From Ricinus communis (taxonomy: Eukaryota; Streptophyta; Magnoliopsida; Malpighiales; Euphorbiaceae), in NCBI RefSeq assembly GCF_019578655.1, contig NC_063264.1:18030429-18094428 (forward strand): 64,000 bases of DNA, given 5' to 3'. This document shows, piece after piece, positions 36,405 through 48,644 of this stretch; positions within the stretch are counted from its first letter, which is position 1, and each line of letters begins with the position of its first letter. The position numbers and the translations under genes were made by a program. A model generated the notes under the pieces. The model saw nothing but the letters and a program-made list of their open reading frames with translations, was not told where the DNA came from and did no database searches.

Positions 36405-37412
36405 TCCAATTCAGTAGTTTTAGTTAAATTAAGTGATTTTTGTGTTATTGTCATCTAAGGAAATGAAAACTTGTAATCTTGCAGTGGACTGAAGAAATTA
36501 TGGTGCAAGAATTATTAATTCTGCATTCCTCTTTTAATCAGCACCGTTTCTTCTCTGTAAAGATAAGTAACAAATGTGAGTTCTATCTGCCAATAGTTTA
36601 TTTAATTTCTGGTTTTAAAATTATTTTTCTAGTTTATCTAATTTAATTCATAAATATGGGTACAATTATGTATCTAAAAGGAAAAATTGTTGAAGAATGC
36701 CATATTAATAGTACTAGCTAGGGATGCGTCCAAAAAAAATGTTACTAATCACATCGGATCAAACCAAATTAGTAGAAAGTGAACCAAAAGAAATAAAAAT
36801 ACTTAAATCTAAATATATTTTAAAAAAATTTCATGATACATTATTCTTTTGTAAATTTTTATTTATATAAAGTTTTTTCAGAATTTTATTTATATGTATT
36901 TTCTTAAAAAAAATTATTTGTACGGTTTTATACAGTTTTCTAATTTTTAAAATTTCATCAGAAAAAAAATTAAAAATATATATAAAAAATACTGAAATAA
37001 TATTATTCAATTTAAGAATATGCATTATTGCCAAATCAATTAAATAAGATAAATTAATTGTAATTGTATTTGTTATCCATGAATTGAAGTACTACAGTTG
37101 TCTCAATTGGTTGAACTCCAAATTATACTTCTTGCTAACTAAAGTTGGCAAGTCACCAACACTTAATATAACCTGCATCGCATACACAGGTTTTCATGTC
37201 AATTATTCAGTACATTAGATAAAATTGAGTGCACAGTCAATAATAGATGCTAAAAGCACGTGACAACCCACATCTTGGCAAAGGGGCCCTTGTTAAGATA
37301 TTTTAGGGTGTAGTTAAACCCTACACTTTACTCATAATAGCATATTGCATGTATTTTTTTTGATATACATGTATCTAAAAATAATTTTAAATGTGTCAAG
37401 TAAGACTTTGTT
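36405..37412. other. Intergenic, AT-rich
   Basis: No gene, repeat or RNA is supported. An Asn/Lys/Ile-rich frame on the minus strand at 36831-37034 reflects composition only. Confidence 0.6.
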
Positions 37413-38132
37413 TGATAAAAATTTACTGCTGCGTGTGTCATGTGTATACCGTTGAAATTAAATTGCACTTTGACTTCTATAATCATACTAATTATGAATT
37501 TCTAAACTCTTTTACCATAATTTGCTTATATCATAATGAAATACCGTTGAAAATAATGTGTTTGATGCAAGAAATTAAATTGAGAGTAAAAGTTAAGGAT
37601 TTTAATTGAAAGAAAATTGAATTGCATTAATGATAATATCAACACTGTTGGAAATTAAAATAATAACTTGAAATTAAAAAGTTTGAATTGAAACAATGCT
37701 TGTATTTGAAAAAAGTACTAGAATTGAAATAAACAAAAGCTTAAATAATTAAAAAAAAAAAAAAGCTTGAATGATTGAACAACTTGATGTATAATTTGTT
37801 TGTTGTTATTATTATCTCATTTGTTGATGCCTTCTTCTTGTATTTATAGAGTGCTCCAAGTTAATTGCCTCTTCAGAAAATAAATGTCAAAGTCATGTGT
37901 CTTGTTTTTTAGCAACTGGAGCTCCATTATGTCAGCTACTTGGGGAGTTATTTTTTAGAGAGTGCTAAGTAACTCCTATTTTGGTGCTAATTGTCAATTT
38001 GTGCTCCACTTTTACAGACTCCTTTTATAAACCGTTGACCCACTATAACACTTAATTAATTAATTAATTAAATTAGACTCAAAATTTTACTTTCTAGTAG
38101 CTTGGGCCTAAAAAATAATAATAGTGCCAATA
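37413..38132 (-). repeat. LTR-like direct repeat, copy 1 (720 bp)
   Basis: The segment aligns along its whole length with 58426-59159 in the same orientation, and similarity stops sharply at both ends. Read on the minus strand it starts TATTGGCACT (TGTTGGCACC in the other copy) and ends in TCA, so the ends fit an LTR of a minus-oriented element. A purine-rich GGAGGGCAAT sits just outside the minus-strand start, as a polypurine tract would. Target duplications do not match, so solo LTR versus paired LTR is open. Confidence 0.65.
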
Positions 38133-38737
38133 ATTGCCCTCCGCGCGTGTATTGGCCAGTATTGGCCAATAACCATGTATTAGCTCCATTATTTCTCTTC
38201 TATTTAACACGTGTAGCATTAAACAAGCCACCTTTTCTTTTCTTTTTTCTTCTTTCTGGATTTCTCTCTCAAGAGGTGGCACTTCTTCATCACAGCCATC
38301 TTGCACTGAAAAAGACAACAACTAGCTCTCCTCACCTATCGTAGCCACTTTTCACTAATCGCATGTTGCCGAGAAAGACAACCATCATAGCTTTGCCGCT
38401 TGTTCACCTGCTACTGCCTCTTCTCCGTTCAATGATATTGGCATTGCATCAATGGTTTTCCCTTTACCAATCGAACAATCCTAACCACTTACTGCTTCAA
38501 CCGAGAGTTGGTTAGTTTAGTTCAAATCGAGACCATCTCCTCTGTACGTGACTCTTTCAGTTAATTGGTGAGATCTTATCTGCATAAAGTTTTGGTACTG
38601 GAAAGTATACTCACCTGCAAAAGAAAAGTCTTTCCAAGTTTATCAGAGAAAAAGGCTAAAAAGGTTTTTTCTTACTCAAAATATTTGATTTTTGTGTATT
38701 TATTTGTTGGATAATTGTGCATAATTATATTTAAATT
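38133..38737. other. Unassigned, between LTR-like repeats
   Basis: Mixed-composition sequence including a small inverted TATTGGCCAGTATTGGCCAATA stretch. Open frames on both strands overlap each other and match nothing I know. If the flanking direct repeats are an LTR pair, this is its 3' internal region. Confidence 0.4.
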
Positions 38738-41434
38738 TGTCACGATCCCATCCATGGGCCCGTGACCGGCACTAGGGAATGGGTAGGCGTAAGGCCACCG
38801 AATCCCGTAGTAAGCCTGACACTCACTAACTTAAACCAACCTCAACTCAAATTTTACTATTATTAATACCACAATTTACAGTAACATTAAATTTTACACA
38901 ATTAAATCGGTCTGCCCGAAGAATTAGGCGAGACCCGAAACTATAGAGAATTACCACTGATATCCCTACTATTACTACTGCAGAGAATCTAAGATTTTTA
39001 CAATTTGACATACCAAATCAAATACCACCCGATGATGAAGGAGTCAGGTTATTGAATAAGAGTCGCGGGAAGACTAACAGTCACGAATCTGAAAAACAGT
39101 AAATGGAGACTGTCAGTCTCGAGAGTGAGCTAAAATCATATATCTAAAACAGTTTCAAACATCTCAATAACACATTTTTTAATTTAAAAAAAATTAATAA
39201 ATCATGCTAACCATACATGTCATGCCATGCTTGAACAAAAATTATTCCACACGCAACGGGACGGAGTACTTCAGTAGAATCCTAATCCCAACTCAACATC
39301 TCGATCAATTTTAAAACTCACATCTCGACCAAGCTCAACTCTAATATCTCAACTCTCTCATTCCAACAGGATTGGCGCCGAGAGAGCAAAGCTTGATCAG
39401 GGACCTTACCTCCAGTCCGGTCACTTAACTCTCAGCCTTAGCCTTTCGGCTCTCTTATCCAATAAGACTGGCACCCAGAGAGCAAGCTCGATCAGGGAAC
39501 TTACCTCTAGTCTGGTCACTTAAATTTCCAAATAAGTCGGCGCCTAGAGAGCAAAGCTCGATCAGGGACTTTTACTCTGGCAACCACACTCAACTAAGCC
39601 TAGAGAGCGATGCTCGACCAGGGCAGGTCCTAATTTTTCTTTCTTAAAATTTTTCCCTCTTTACCCTTTTCCTATCTCTCTCAGATTTATATTGGAACAC
39701 TCATCCAACTCCTATGTTCTACTGTCGTCCCATCCCGAGTCATCATGAAGTATTAAAATTGGTGATAAAGGAAAAATATATTTAAATAGTAATTAAAAGC
39801 ATCATGCAAATAATAATAATAATTAAATGAAAAATTGAAATTGCAAATGAATAATCACAGTAGCAAACAAAATTTTATGCATGACATGTGCATAAGCGGT
39901 ATATGACTTTAACTCACAGATTTGGCGACCTCCTAACTCTGCTCCGGTGTCTAGGTTGGAGCGAGCCGAACAAACGGACTATCTAGTCACGGAAAATAAT
40001 TTATCAAAACGCTGAAACAATCAATCATTAATCCTAGGTCTAGACTTCTAGGACTGACTGTCTAAGAATCTCGACTCGGGAGAATTCTACCGAAAATCCG
40101 GCAGAACCTCCCCTACAACACGGAGATTACCCCCTGTAAAAACGGGTCCAGGACTTGCCAGAAAAATACTTCAAATATTCAACAATCCAAACAACAGGAG
40201 TCGGGTCCCCAAACTTCACGATTTCCCGACTCCACCACACAACACAAAATACGAGGCAAGCAAACTGACCGACAATTATTTTTGACTCACAAATATTAAA
40301 TACACAACAAAAAACAGTAAGCACAATTCTAAATCAAAGGATTTCTAAGATCAACGGGCTAGAGAAAAATTATCGAGACGCTCGATTGCTCGGTCGACTC
40401 GCCTCCGGCCGCCGAAGTTCGATCGACGATCCGAATACACCATCGGACTCAGAATGACGCGCTGATGACGATCCTCGCTTTCGATTTTCCGATCCGACAC
40501 TCGATCATCCAGAGAGATTTGCAGATGATCTCGGTCGTCGATTTGCAAACGGAGCCCGATCGCCACGAAACCGGTGCCATTGCGAAGTTTGAGCTGAGAA
40601 GAGTCGGGATATATCCTTCGATCATTCATAGCTCGCCGGAAAAACCCAAAAATGTCGGTTGCCCCCCAAACTTCACTTTGCCGGATCTCGCAATTCCGAC
40701 CACCATAGGCCGCCATTGAAGAGAGCTCGCCGAGGAGCCGACACACCGACTTCGGCCACTAAGCACGCACTGAAGCCGTTGCCTCTTCGAGCTCTTCCTC
40801 ACGCCCGGCTGACGCCCAGCCTCTCCTCTCCCTAAGATCTCTCTTACTTTTTTCTTCTTCTTCCCCGATTCCATTCCTTTCAATACCGACACTTGACCCC
40901 TGAACTTTTCCTTATTACAATTTGGTCCCTCAACTTTCTTAATTACTTACAATTTCATCCTGTAGAATTCCAATTTAACCCCTAAACTTCTTTTTAGTCT
41001 TTCAATTTAGCCCCTAACTATTCAATTTAGGCTAAATTAGAATTATTGAAAATACACAATTACATAAATACCCCTGACCGACATATTTATTTACAAAAAT
41101 ACCAAACTCACAAATTTCCATTAAAACCCATATTAATGAAATTATACTTTTAATCCTCATCCAAAAATAATTTTCCAATTAAGTCCTACACACAATTAAA
41201 TTAAAAAATCAAAAATATAATCTATCCTTCAAATAATTTACTTAATTAATTCTTAAACTTTTAACTAATTGGGTATAGAAAAAATAATTCATTCAATTGA
41301 CTAATATTAAAATTTTCATTAAATCATTTCAAATTAAACCAAATAAAAATAAAGCTAAAAGTAACTTAAATAAAAACTCATTAATTAATCATTATTAATA
41401 AAAAAATTCCGGAATTTTTAGGATGTAGCCTGAT
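38738..41434 (+). mobile_element. Long TGTCACG-family LTR, probably solo
   Basis: It starts TGTCACGATCCC and shares GGGCCCGTGACCGGCACTAG and the following block with the solo LTR at 30895. The conserved ACGGGTCCAGGACTTGCC block is at about 40,143. Toward the end the recurrent 'CCCCTGAACTTT... CAATTTAGCCCCTAA' type of sequence, common in plant Ty3/gypsy LTRs, is seen. The end is placed at GGATGTAGC (about 41,434) by analogy with GGGTGTTACA and is tentative. No gag or pol follows. It is more than twice as long as the copy at 30895, largely through the region 38,880-39,900. Confidence 0.6.
39355..39635 (+). repeat. Degenerate tandem repeat inside the LTR
   Basis: At least four units share GAGAGCAA(A)GCT(C/T)GATCAGGGA and are followed by a TTAC(C/T)(T)C(C/T)AGTC(C/T)GGTCACTTAA stretch in the first two. 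Unit starts fall near 39,380, 39,475, 39,545 and 39,600. The shorter family member at 30895 lacks this block. Confidence 0.7.
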
Positions 41435-42278
41435 ATGAAAAAATTAGTTATTTTCGTTAGATCCTTAAGAACATTTCCAACTTGGGGCTGTGGATCTCCA
41501 AGTACTCAATTTATTTGGAGATCTCAAATTTTTTTTCTTAGTGGATTCCCAAGAACATTTCCTGTTTGGGACTCCCGATTAAAATATTATTAGTTAACTT
41601 GGAGAACCCGATAGAAAAAATTAGAGCGCAAAAAACTAGTTTTACTTAGAAATTTCATATTAAAATATTATTGGTTAATTTAGAAAACCCGATAGACAAA
41701 ATTAGAGCGCCACGAACTAGTTTTACTTGGAGATCTCATATTAAAATACTATCAGTTTCCTAAGAATACTTCTAACTTGGGAAACTACTTGGGCTCCCGA
41801 CTTAAAATATTTTAAACTATTATTGGACTTTCCCATATTTATCCCTGAAAAACCATATATTTCTAAAACCAATAAAATATTTAAATCATAGCATGCTTAG
41901 TTCCCATATACCTATACAATCAAGCTTTTATCCTTAAAATTTCTAACAATTCAAATAATTAAAACATGTGCACTCGTTTAGTTTTGCAGTTGTGGATCAA
42001 CGCCCAGTTTACCATTATAATTCTTTTGAGACCACCATCGTTGTAATACTCGTTATTTTAAATTTTAATTGCTATAATTTTTATCATGGTTAATTTGATA
42101 AATTTTAAAATTAGATCTGTGATTTTAAAATGTTTACATTCACATTTATTATATTTAAAACACTTATTTTCTATTTAACTTGAAATTAATATTACATTAA
42201 ATATTGATAATTTATTTAGTTTATATATATAAAAATAAATTAATAATAAAACAAAAGTAATTTAAATATGGATTTCAC
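41435..42278. other. Unassigned AT-rich DNA with an 81-bp tandem repeat
   Basis: The 81-bp repeat is described separately. The word AAGAACATTTCC with a following CTTGGG or GTTTGGG recurs at about 41,468, 41,551 and, degenerate, 41,765, which might be terminal motifs of a small DNA transposon. No coding region is seen. Confidence 0.45.
41578..41757 (+). repeat. Tandem repeat, 81-bp period
   Basis: Units at 41578-41658 and 41659-41739, and a partial third to about 41,757, each start ATTAAAATA(T/C)TAT. The two full units share GAGCGC, GAACCCGATAGA-like and ACTAGTTTTACTT words. Confidence 0.85.
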
Positions 42279-43332
42279 TGTAGCAACTTTTTGGAGGGAG
42301 GGACTTATTTGTATTTTTTAATCTTCTACTTTTAAAAAAAATATTATTACAAAAAAAAAAATCCCCTTTTCTCTTTCCTCTCTCCCCGATGCCACCTCCT
42401 TTCCCCCCACTCCCTTCCTTTCCGCCGTATGTCCCCTCCTTCCAGCCGGCCCAAACTCCTTCTTCTTCCCCCTCCCTTGCCGATGTCACCTCCTTCTTTT
42501 TCTTTCTTGCTGCTGACGACAAGTTGGAGGAAGGAAAGCTCCTTCCTTGCTGCCAACGCAAGAACAGCCGCCTACCGTCACTCTTTTGCCAGTCCGACAT
42601 CAGAATCGTCCTCCCCACTGTCGACAACCCTAAGCCAGCTCCTCCACGTTGTTTATCCTCCACCGACAGCCTTGGGAGAATCTCACCAGAACAACTCCCT
42701 TCTCATAACAATCTAGCCGTTTCCGGTAAGGGCTAGGCAGTGATTTTAGTGTTTTTGAACTCCCCAACTCAAGCTTCGCGTAGCCATCTACGAATTTGAA
42801 ATCCGACCCTGTTGGAGGTGCTGGATTTCGTACCCTGATGTTTTATGGCGCGCACAATTTTAGATTTCAACTGGGTATAATATTATTTAATTTTGAAAAA
42901 TTATTTAAAATTATTATAAAATATTTAGTGTATTAATTATTAGTTATTAATAATTAATTAAATTATTTAATTAATTAGTAGCATGATCCTAGAAATACTA
43001 CATATTAATTATTAAGAAAATTTCTATGTTGTGTAAATTGGGGATGTGATTTAATTAAATTAATGCATGAAAAATATTTGTGGGATGTATCGTAAAATAA
43101 TATTATTCTGCAAGACTGTTAATTATGGTATTGTGATTTGGATTGTGTTGTGGAGTCAGGAAAAATAATGAAGTTTTGGTGGCTCGACTCCTGTTAAATA
43201 ATTGTGAAAAAATTGAAGTGTTTCTGGTAGGTTCTGGACCTGTTATACGGGGGGTAAACGTCCATATTTTAGGGGAGGTTTTGCCGAATTTTCGGTAGAA
43301 TTTCCGATTCATAATTTCTTAGGCAGTCTAAT
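42279..43332 (-). mobile_element. Inverted, truncated TGTCACG-family LTR
   Basis: Read on the minus strand it holds the conserved block of this family: a region ending in ACTG.CTAAG, then ACCGAAAATTCGGC, CCTCCCCTAAA, CCCCCCGTATAACAGG and the purine-rich GC-rich last third. It ends near GTTGCTACA. Its 5' half is missing because the Athila-type LTR at 43333 starts there. Long open frames at 42262-42736 on both strands come from the GC-rich composition. Confidence 0.7.
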
Positions 43333-44886
43333 TGATAGATCATAAATAGTTATATATATTGTGTTTAATTTCATTATATTTTGATTAAATATTGTGCTTA
43401 ATTGTAAAAATTGTGTTTGTTCTAATCTAGATGGTGAAATATCAAGAATTGAGTGGAATTCAGCTTAAAGACATGTTTTAAAGTATCACTTATCAAAAAT
43501 CAAGTCTTTTGGAGGAAGAATGAAAATTTATGCAGAAGGTCGTTCTCAATAAGGCGTGACAATGCCCTACAATCTGTGAGCTGTTGAAATCTGTTGAAGA
43601 AAATTTTAAATTTTTTAAGTTAAATTCGTGGTGGATACATTTTTATGTTATTTTATGCAGAAGGTCATTCTCAATAAGGCTTGACCACACCCTACAATCT
43701 GTGAGCTGTTGAAATCTGTTGAAGAGAATTTTGAATTTTTTAAGTTAAATTCGTGGTGGATATATTTTTATGTTATTTTCTTTATTTTGGAAATGTTGAA
43801 TAAAGAAAACTGTCTTATATATTATTTAGGACTTTATTTGTTTACATTTTCCTTTATTTTAGCTTTCCTTATGGGATTATAATTATATAGGAAGTTTGTT
43901 TCTTTTTGGATATGAATTATTTTATTAGGATTTATGTTTGACTTCCTATATAAGGAGGCTAGTTTTACAAAAGGAGACAACATTTATTTTTTATTTTTCT
44001 TTCTCATGAGGTTGCGTGCGTTTTCTTCTTCTGTTCCCTGCAACTCTTGTGGATTTTTACTCCACCATGTGTGGCTAAGCTTTTAATTTCTGATTCAAGA
44101 GTGAATAAATTCCAATTGTGATTTTATGAGGCTTTATGCTTAACAGAATTTTTCTTTAATTCAAGTATTCCTTATTTCTTATTTTTATTATTTATGATTT
44201 TTTGACATTTATTAAACTGACGACTCAATTTGATATTGATTTTTCTATTGCTGTCCTTGAGTTTGTGATCCGTAATTGTCATGAACGATTGACACAAATA
44301 GTAAGGAGTTGGCTCATGTATGTGTGATTGCGGCTTTTTCGAATTACATACCCTGCATAATAGGCTCTAGGAAAATAAAGGAACAAGATTAATACAATTG
44401 TAACTATCTCGATTAATTAATGTTGGTTTAGTCATTCTCATTATTCATAGTGCTATCATTGAGTTGATATGGAACGCTATCGTACCCAGTTGATTAATGA
44501 TAAGTTTTGATTTGGATGCTCGGTTTGAGTCAATTATATTAAAAGAATTTATACTTGTTGCGGCTTTTTTGAATAAGTAGACTAAGTACTTGAATAGAAG
44601 AATTGATATTTTAAGCCTATGATCAGAATTACAATTGGATGGAATTTGCACTCTTGAATTGGAAGTTTGATAAGATTGATTTTTATTTACTTTAATATTT
44701 AGCTTTTTTTATTTTCTTGTTTATTTATAATTTTAGTTCAATCATTCAAAACCCCATATTTTTATTATTTAACTTTCAGAAGCTATTCACATTGGTTCTT
44801 TTGGGATTCAACCTGATTTCACTATTTATACAAGTTAGTTTAGAAAAATCAGTAATTTATTTTGAAAGGCTTCAAAAACCTGTTCA
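43333..44886 (+). repeat. 5' LTR of the forward Athila-type copy
   Basis: It starts TGATAGATCATAAATAG, exactly where similarity to the LTR at 55690-57124 (inverted) begins, and ends near GTTCA before the primer site. It is about 120 bp longer than the reverse copy because of one internal 125-bp duplication. Confidence 0.85.
43531..43780 (+). repeat. 125-bp tandem duplication in the LTR
   Basis: Units 43531-43655 and 43656-43780 both start TGCAGAAGGTC(G/A)TTCTCAA. The inverted LTR has a single unit, so the duplication arose after the two copies diverged, or was lost in one. Confidence 0.9.
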
Positions 44887-44892
44887 AAATTT

Positions 44893-44911
44893 ATTGCTAT
44901 TGCCAAGGAGC
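44893..44911 (+). other. Degenerate Asp-tRNA primer binding site
   Basis: ATTGCTATTGCCAAGGAG corresponds to ATCGCCGTTGCCGGGGAG in the reverse copy. C-to-T and G-to-A changes dominate, as expected of methylated CpG decay. Confidence 0.7.
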
Positions 44912-44945
44912 TATTTTAGCTTTTCATTGTTTAATTTATTTGTTT

Positions 44946-46500
44946 ATGACTCGTTCTTCTCAGGCTATTGATTTGCAGTATAATCCTGAAATTGAGAAGA
45001 TAGTGCATCGATTAAGAAAGGAGACTATGCAAAGAAAAAGTCGTCTTATGGAGGAATTGGAGATAGATTTGGCTATTGGTGACACATATATTTTTCAAGT
45101 AGTAGAAAATATGGCAAACAGAACTCTCAAAGAGCTAACCGCGCCGGGTTTCAATCAACAATCTTTATGCGTTATATTTCCTAATATTGTAGTTGATTTT
45201 GAACTAAAATCTATCTTAATTCACTTACTCTCTTCTTTTTGTAGATGTGCAGGTAAAGATCCTCATAAGCACTTGAAAGAATTCTATATTGTATGCTCTG
45301 GAATGAAGCCACATGGTGTGACCGAAGAGCAAATAAATCTTAGAGCTTTTCCCTTTTCTTTGAAGGATAAAATAAAAGATTGGCTCTATTATCTACCATT
45401 CGTTTCAATAACAACATGGAATGAGATGAAAAAGTTATTTTTAGATAAGTTTTTCCCTGCAATAAGAGCTGCCAACAGCAAAAAAGAAATTTGTGGCATA
45501 ACACAGTTAACTGGAGAAACATTGTATGAGTATTGGGAGAGGTTCAAGCAATTCTGTGCTAGTTGCCCCCATCACTAAATTTTTGATCAACTCTTAATCC
45601 AATACTTCTATGAAGGATTGTTGCCAATGGATAGGAGTATGATTATTACAGCAAGTGGTGGAGCTTTAGTAGACAAGACACCTGAGGAAGCTAAGCAATT
45701 GATTTCAAACATGGCTGAAAATTCTCAGCAATTTGGTACAAGAGCTGCTGGAGCTACTAGGCGAGTTAATAAGGTAAGCACTAAAAAACTTGAAAATCAA
45801 ATATCTGATTTAACTGCTTTGGTTCATCAAATGGCGTAGGGCAAGTGCAAATGACAAAAGCTTATGGAATGTGCTCAGTTAAAGGACATTCCACTAATAT
45901 GTGCCCTACATTGCAACAAGACTCGACGCAAGAGGCTAATACTTTAGGCGGGTTTACTGGTCAACCTCAAAGGAAGTATGATTCCTATTCCAATCAAAAT
46001 AATCCTGGATGGAGAGATCACCCGAATTTGAGCTATGGAAACCAAGGAGGACAACAAAAGTATCCTTCCCAGAACTTCATTAGACCACCTCAAGTTTTCC
46101 AAAAACCTTAAGCTTCAAATTCAGTTATGTCTTTGGAAGATATTGTTAAACAATTTGCTAATAGTACTCTTCAACTTTAATAGGAAACAAGGTCAAGCAT
46201 TCAGAATTTAGGCAATCAAATTACTCAATTGGCTACGTCGGTTGGTAAATTGGAGGTTGAAAATTCTAAAAAACTACCTTGACAACTATAGGTAAATTCA
46301 AAGGAGAATGTTAGTGCAATTGCACTAAGAAGTGGAAAGGAGATTCTTTCAGGGTCGATTCCACTTAAGGAAAGTGGACTGAGCAAGGAAAAGGAAGAAG
46401 AAGCTTCCTCTAAAGCATCATATGGGGTAATATTCGATCATTCTCTATCTTTTTCATCTCACACTCTATTATCTCCTTTTCCTAGCAGATTAGCTAAGCC
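44946..46500 (+). pseudogene. Athila-type gag, forward copy
   Basis: Start MTRSSQAIDLQ at 44946. The gag core reads DPHKHLKEFYIVCSGMK, INLRAFPFSLKDKIKDWLYYL, TTWNEMKKLFLDKFFP and EYWERFKQFCASCPHH, then a stop at 45,578. It continues with QYFYEGLLP and the GGALVDKTPEEA motif. The zinc knuckle CSVKGHSTNMCPT is at about 45,878. The protein would build the particle shell. Stops at 45,578, 45,839 and 46,111 and later ones break it. Confidence 0.9.
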
Positions 46501-46525
46501 ATAAGAAGATGAGCAAAAAAAGAAA

Positions 46526-47554
46526 ATGTTAGATACATTTAGGAAGGTGGAGATAAAGATCTCATTATTGGATGCTATCAAGCAAATTTCTAAATATGCA
46601 AAGTTCTTGAAGAAATTGTTCACAAACAAAAGGAGGAGGATGGAAAAGGAGAAAGTGGTGGTAAGTAAAAATGTGTCGGCTATCTTACAAAAGAATATGC
46701 CAGAAAAATACAAGAATCCAGGTATGGTTTCATTACCTTGTGTTATAAGTAATAAGAAAATTGAGCGTGCCATGTTAGATTTAGGAACTTCCATTAATGT
46801 CATGCCATTTTCTATTTATCAAGAGCTGAAACTAAATGACTTGTAAAAGACTAGTGTATTGATTCAATTAGCTGATCGTTCTTATATTCATCCCCTTGGA
46901 GTTGTTGAAGATGTTTTGGTGCAGGTTAATGAACTCATATTTCTTGTTGACTTTTACATTCCGGAAATGGATGGTAATTCCTCATCAAAATCAACTTTGA
47001 TTTTGTTAGGACGACCATTCATGAAAACAACTAAGACAAAGATTAATGTGGATGAGGGTACTCTATCTATAGAGTTTGATGGAGAGATTGTTAAATTTAG
47101 TATTTTTTATGCAATGAAATATCCTAATGATGTACATTCTCTTTATCATATTAATGTGATTGATTCAATTGTACATGATGTATTTACAAAAGACAGTGTT
47201 GGTAATAAGCAAGAATTAGATGCACGATCTAATTTAGAAGGAATTGATTATGAGATTGGTGTAGAAGAATTATTTTCAGTAACATTATCTGAACCAATAA
47301 ATTTCAATGCTGAAATTTCTAATACTAATAACAAGATGTTACCTTCAATTATGCAAGCACCAAAATTGGAGCTAAAAATTTTACCAAATCACCTAAAATA
47401 CGTGTATTTAGGTGATGGTGAAACATTGTCTGTCATCATCTCAAAAGGACTAACAATGAAACAAGAAGAAAGGTTGGTTAAAGCCTTAAGAGAGTATAAG
47501 GTTGCAATTGGTTGGACTTTGGCTAATATAAAAGGCATTAGTCCATCAATCTAA
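46526..47554 (+). pseudogene. Athila-type protease and linker, forward copy
   Basis: The active-site stretch DLGTSINVMPFSIYQEL is at about 46,778. After a stop at 46,846, LADRSYIHPLGVVEDVLVQV and LILLGRPFMKTTKT complete the retropepsin pattern. The 231-codon frame continues through an acidic linker to LKYVYLGDGETLSVIIS and IGWTLANIKGISPSI, the sequence that leads into RT. Confidence 0.9.
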
Positions 47555-48472
47555 ATGCATATGATTTTACTTGAGGATTATGCTAAACCATCAAGGGAAC
47601 CACAAAGGAGGTTGAATCCAACTATGAAAGAAGTGGTCATGAAAGTGATACTCAAGTTGTTAGATGCATGTATAATCTACCCAATCTCAGATAGTGAATG
47701 GGTAAGCCCGATTCATATTGTTACAAAGAAAACTGGAATGACTGTGGTAAGAAATTGGAGCAATGAACTTGTACCAATGCGTGTGCAAAATGGTTGGAGA
47801 ATGTGCATAGCTTTTAGGAAGCTTAATTAAGTGACTATAAAAAATCATTTTCCCTTACCTTTTATTGTCCAAATATTATAACGATTGGCTGGCAAATCCT
47901 TCTTTTGTTTTTTTTATGGCTTTTCAGGATTTTATCAAGTTCCTATTGCACAAGAAGATCACAAAAAGACGACATTCACTTGTCCTTTCGGAACCTATGC
48001 TTATAGGCGAATGCCTTTTGGTCTTTGTAATGCCCCAGGTACGTTTCAAAGATGCATGATGAGTATCTTTTTTTAATATATTGAGAAATACATTGAAGTA
48101 TTTATGGATGATTTTACTGTGTATAGGGATTCATTTGATGAATGCTTAGATAATTTAACTGAAATTTTAAAAAGATGCATAGAGACTAACTTAGTTTTAA
48201 ATTATGAAAAGTGTAATTTTATGGCTACCCAAGGCATTGTATTAGGAAATGTGGTCTCTTCCAGGGGTATAGAGGTTGATAAAGCAAAAGTGAACATAAT
48301 CGCAAACTTACCATACCTTGCCAATGTTAGGAAAGTGCGTTCTTTTTTAGGACATGCAGGGTTTTATCGCAGGTTTATCAAGGATTTCTCTAGGATTGCT
48401 TTGCCATTGACAAATTTACTACAAAAGAAAGTTCAATTCGAGTTTGGAAAAAAAATGCAAAGAGGCATATGA
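47555..48472 (+). pseudogene. Athila-type reverse transcriptase, forward copy
   Basis: RT motifs in order: SEWVSPIHIVTKKTGMTVV, NGWRMCIAFRKLN, GFSGFYQVPIAQEDHKKTTF, YRRMPFGLCNAPGTFQ, the catalytic FMDDF at about 48,105 and FLGHAGFYRRFIKDFS. The YxDD-type active site is present. Stops at 47,830 and 48,076 and a frame change near 47,880 disable it. Confidence 0.9.
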
Positions 48473-48632
48473 TAAGCTCAAAGACTTGTTGACAAACGCA
48501 CCTATTAGTCAACCACCTCAATGGGATTTACCTTTTGAAATCATATGCGATACAAGCAATTATGCAATGGGAGCAGTTCTAGGCCAACGGATTGAGAAGA
48601 AAAGTCATGTCATCTATTATGCTTCCAAGATT
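48444..48632 (+). pseudogene. RNase H start, forward copy, truncated at the junction
   Basis: It reads F.I.CDTSNYAMGAVLGQR and then HVIYYASK, the first part of the Ty3/gypsy RNase H. The next expected residues (TLN.AQ.NY-type) are absent: the sequence switches to the opposite arm. The Asp of CD is the first catalytic acidic residue. Confidence 0.85.
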
Positions 48633-48644
48633 CATAAAAACCAC

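Larger units (their letters stand above)
43333..48640 (+). mobile_element. Athila-type element, forward arm of a fused inverted pair
   Basis: 5' LTR, Asp-tRNA-like primer site, gag, protease, reverse transcriptase and the first part of RNase H are in order. The copy stops at about 48,632, directly after IYYASK in RNase H, where sequence of the opposite arm begins. Integrase and 3' LTR are missing. Numerous stops break all frames. Confidence 0.9.

Noticed and set aside
40351..40892. Frames of 84-131 codons on both strands
   Set aside because: They lie in the less AT-rich part of the TGTCACG-family LTR and correspond to no protein family.
42262..42736. Overlapping open frames of 69-133 codons on both strands
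   Set aside because: Same cause: inverted copy of the same LTR end. No family resemblance.
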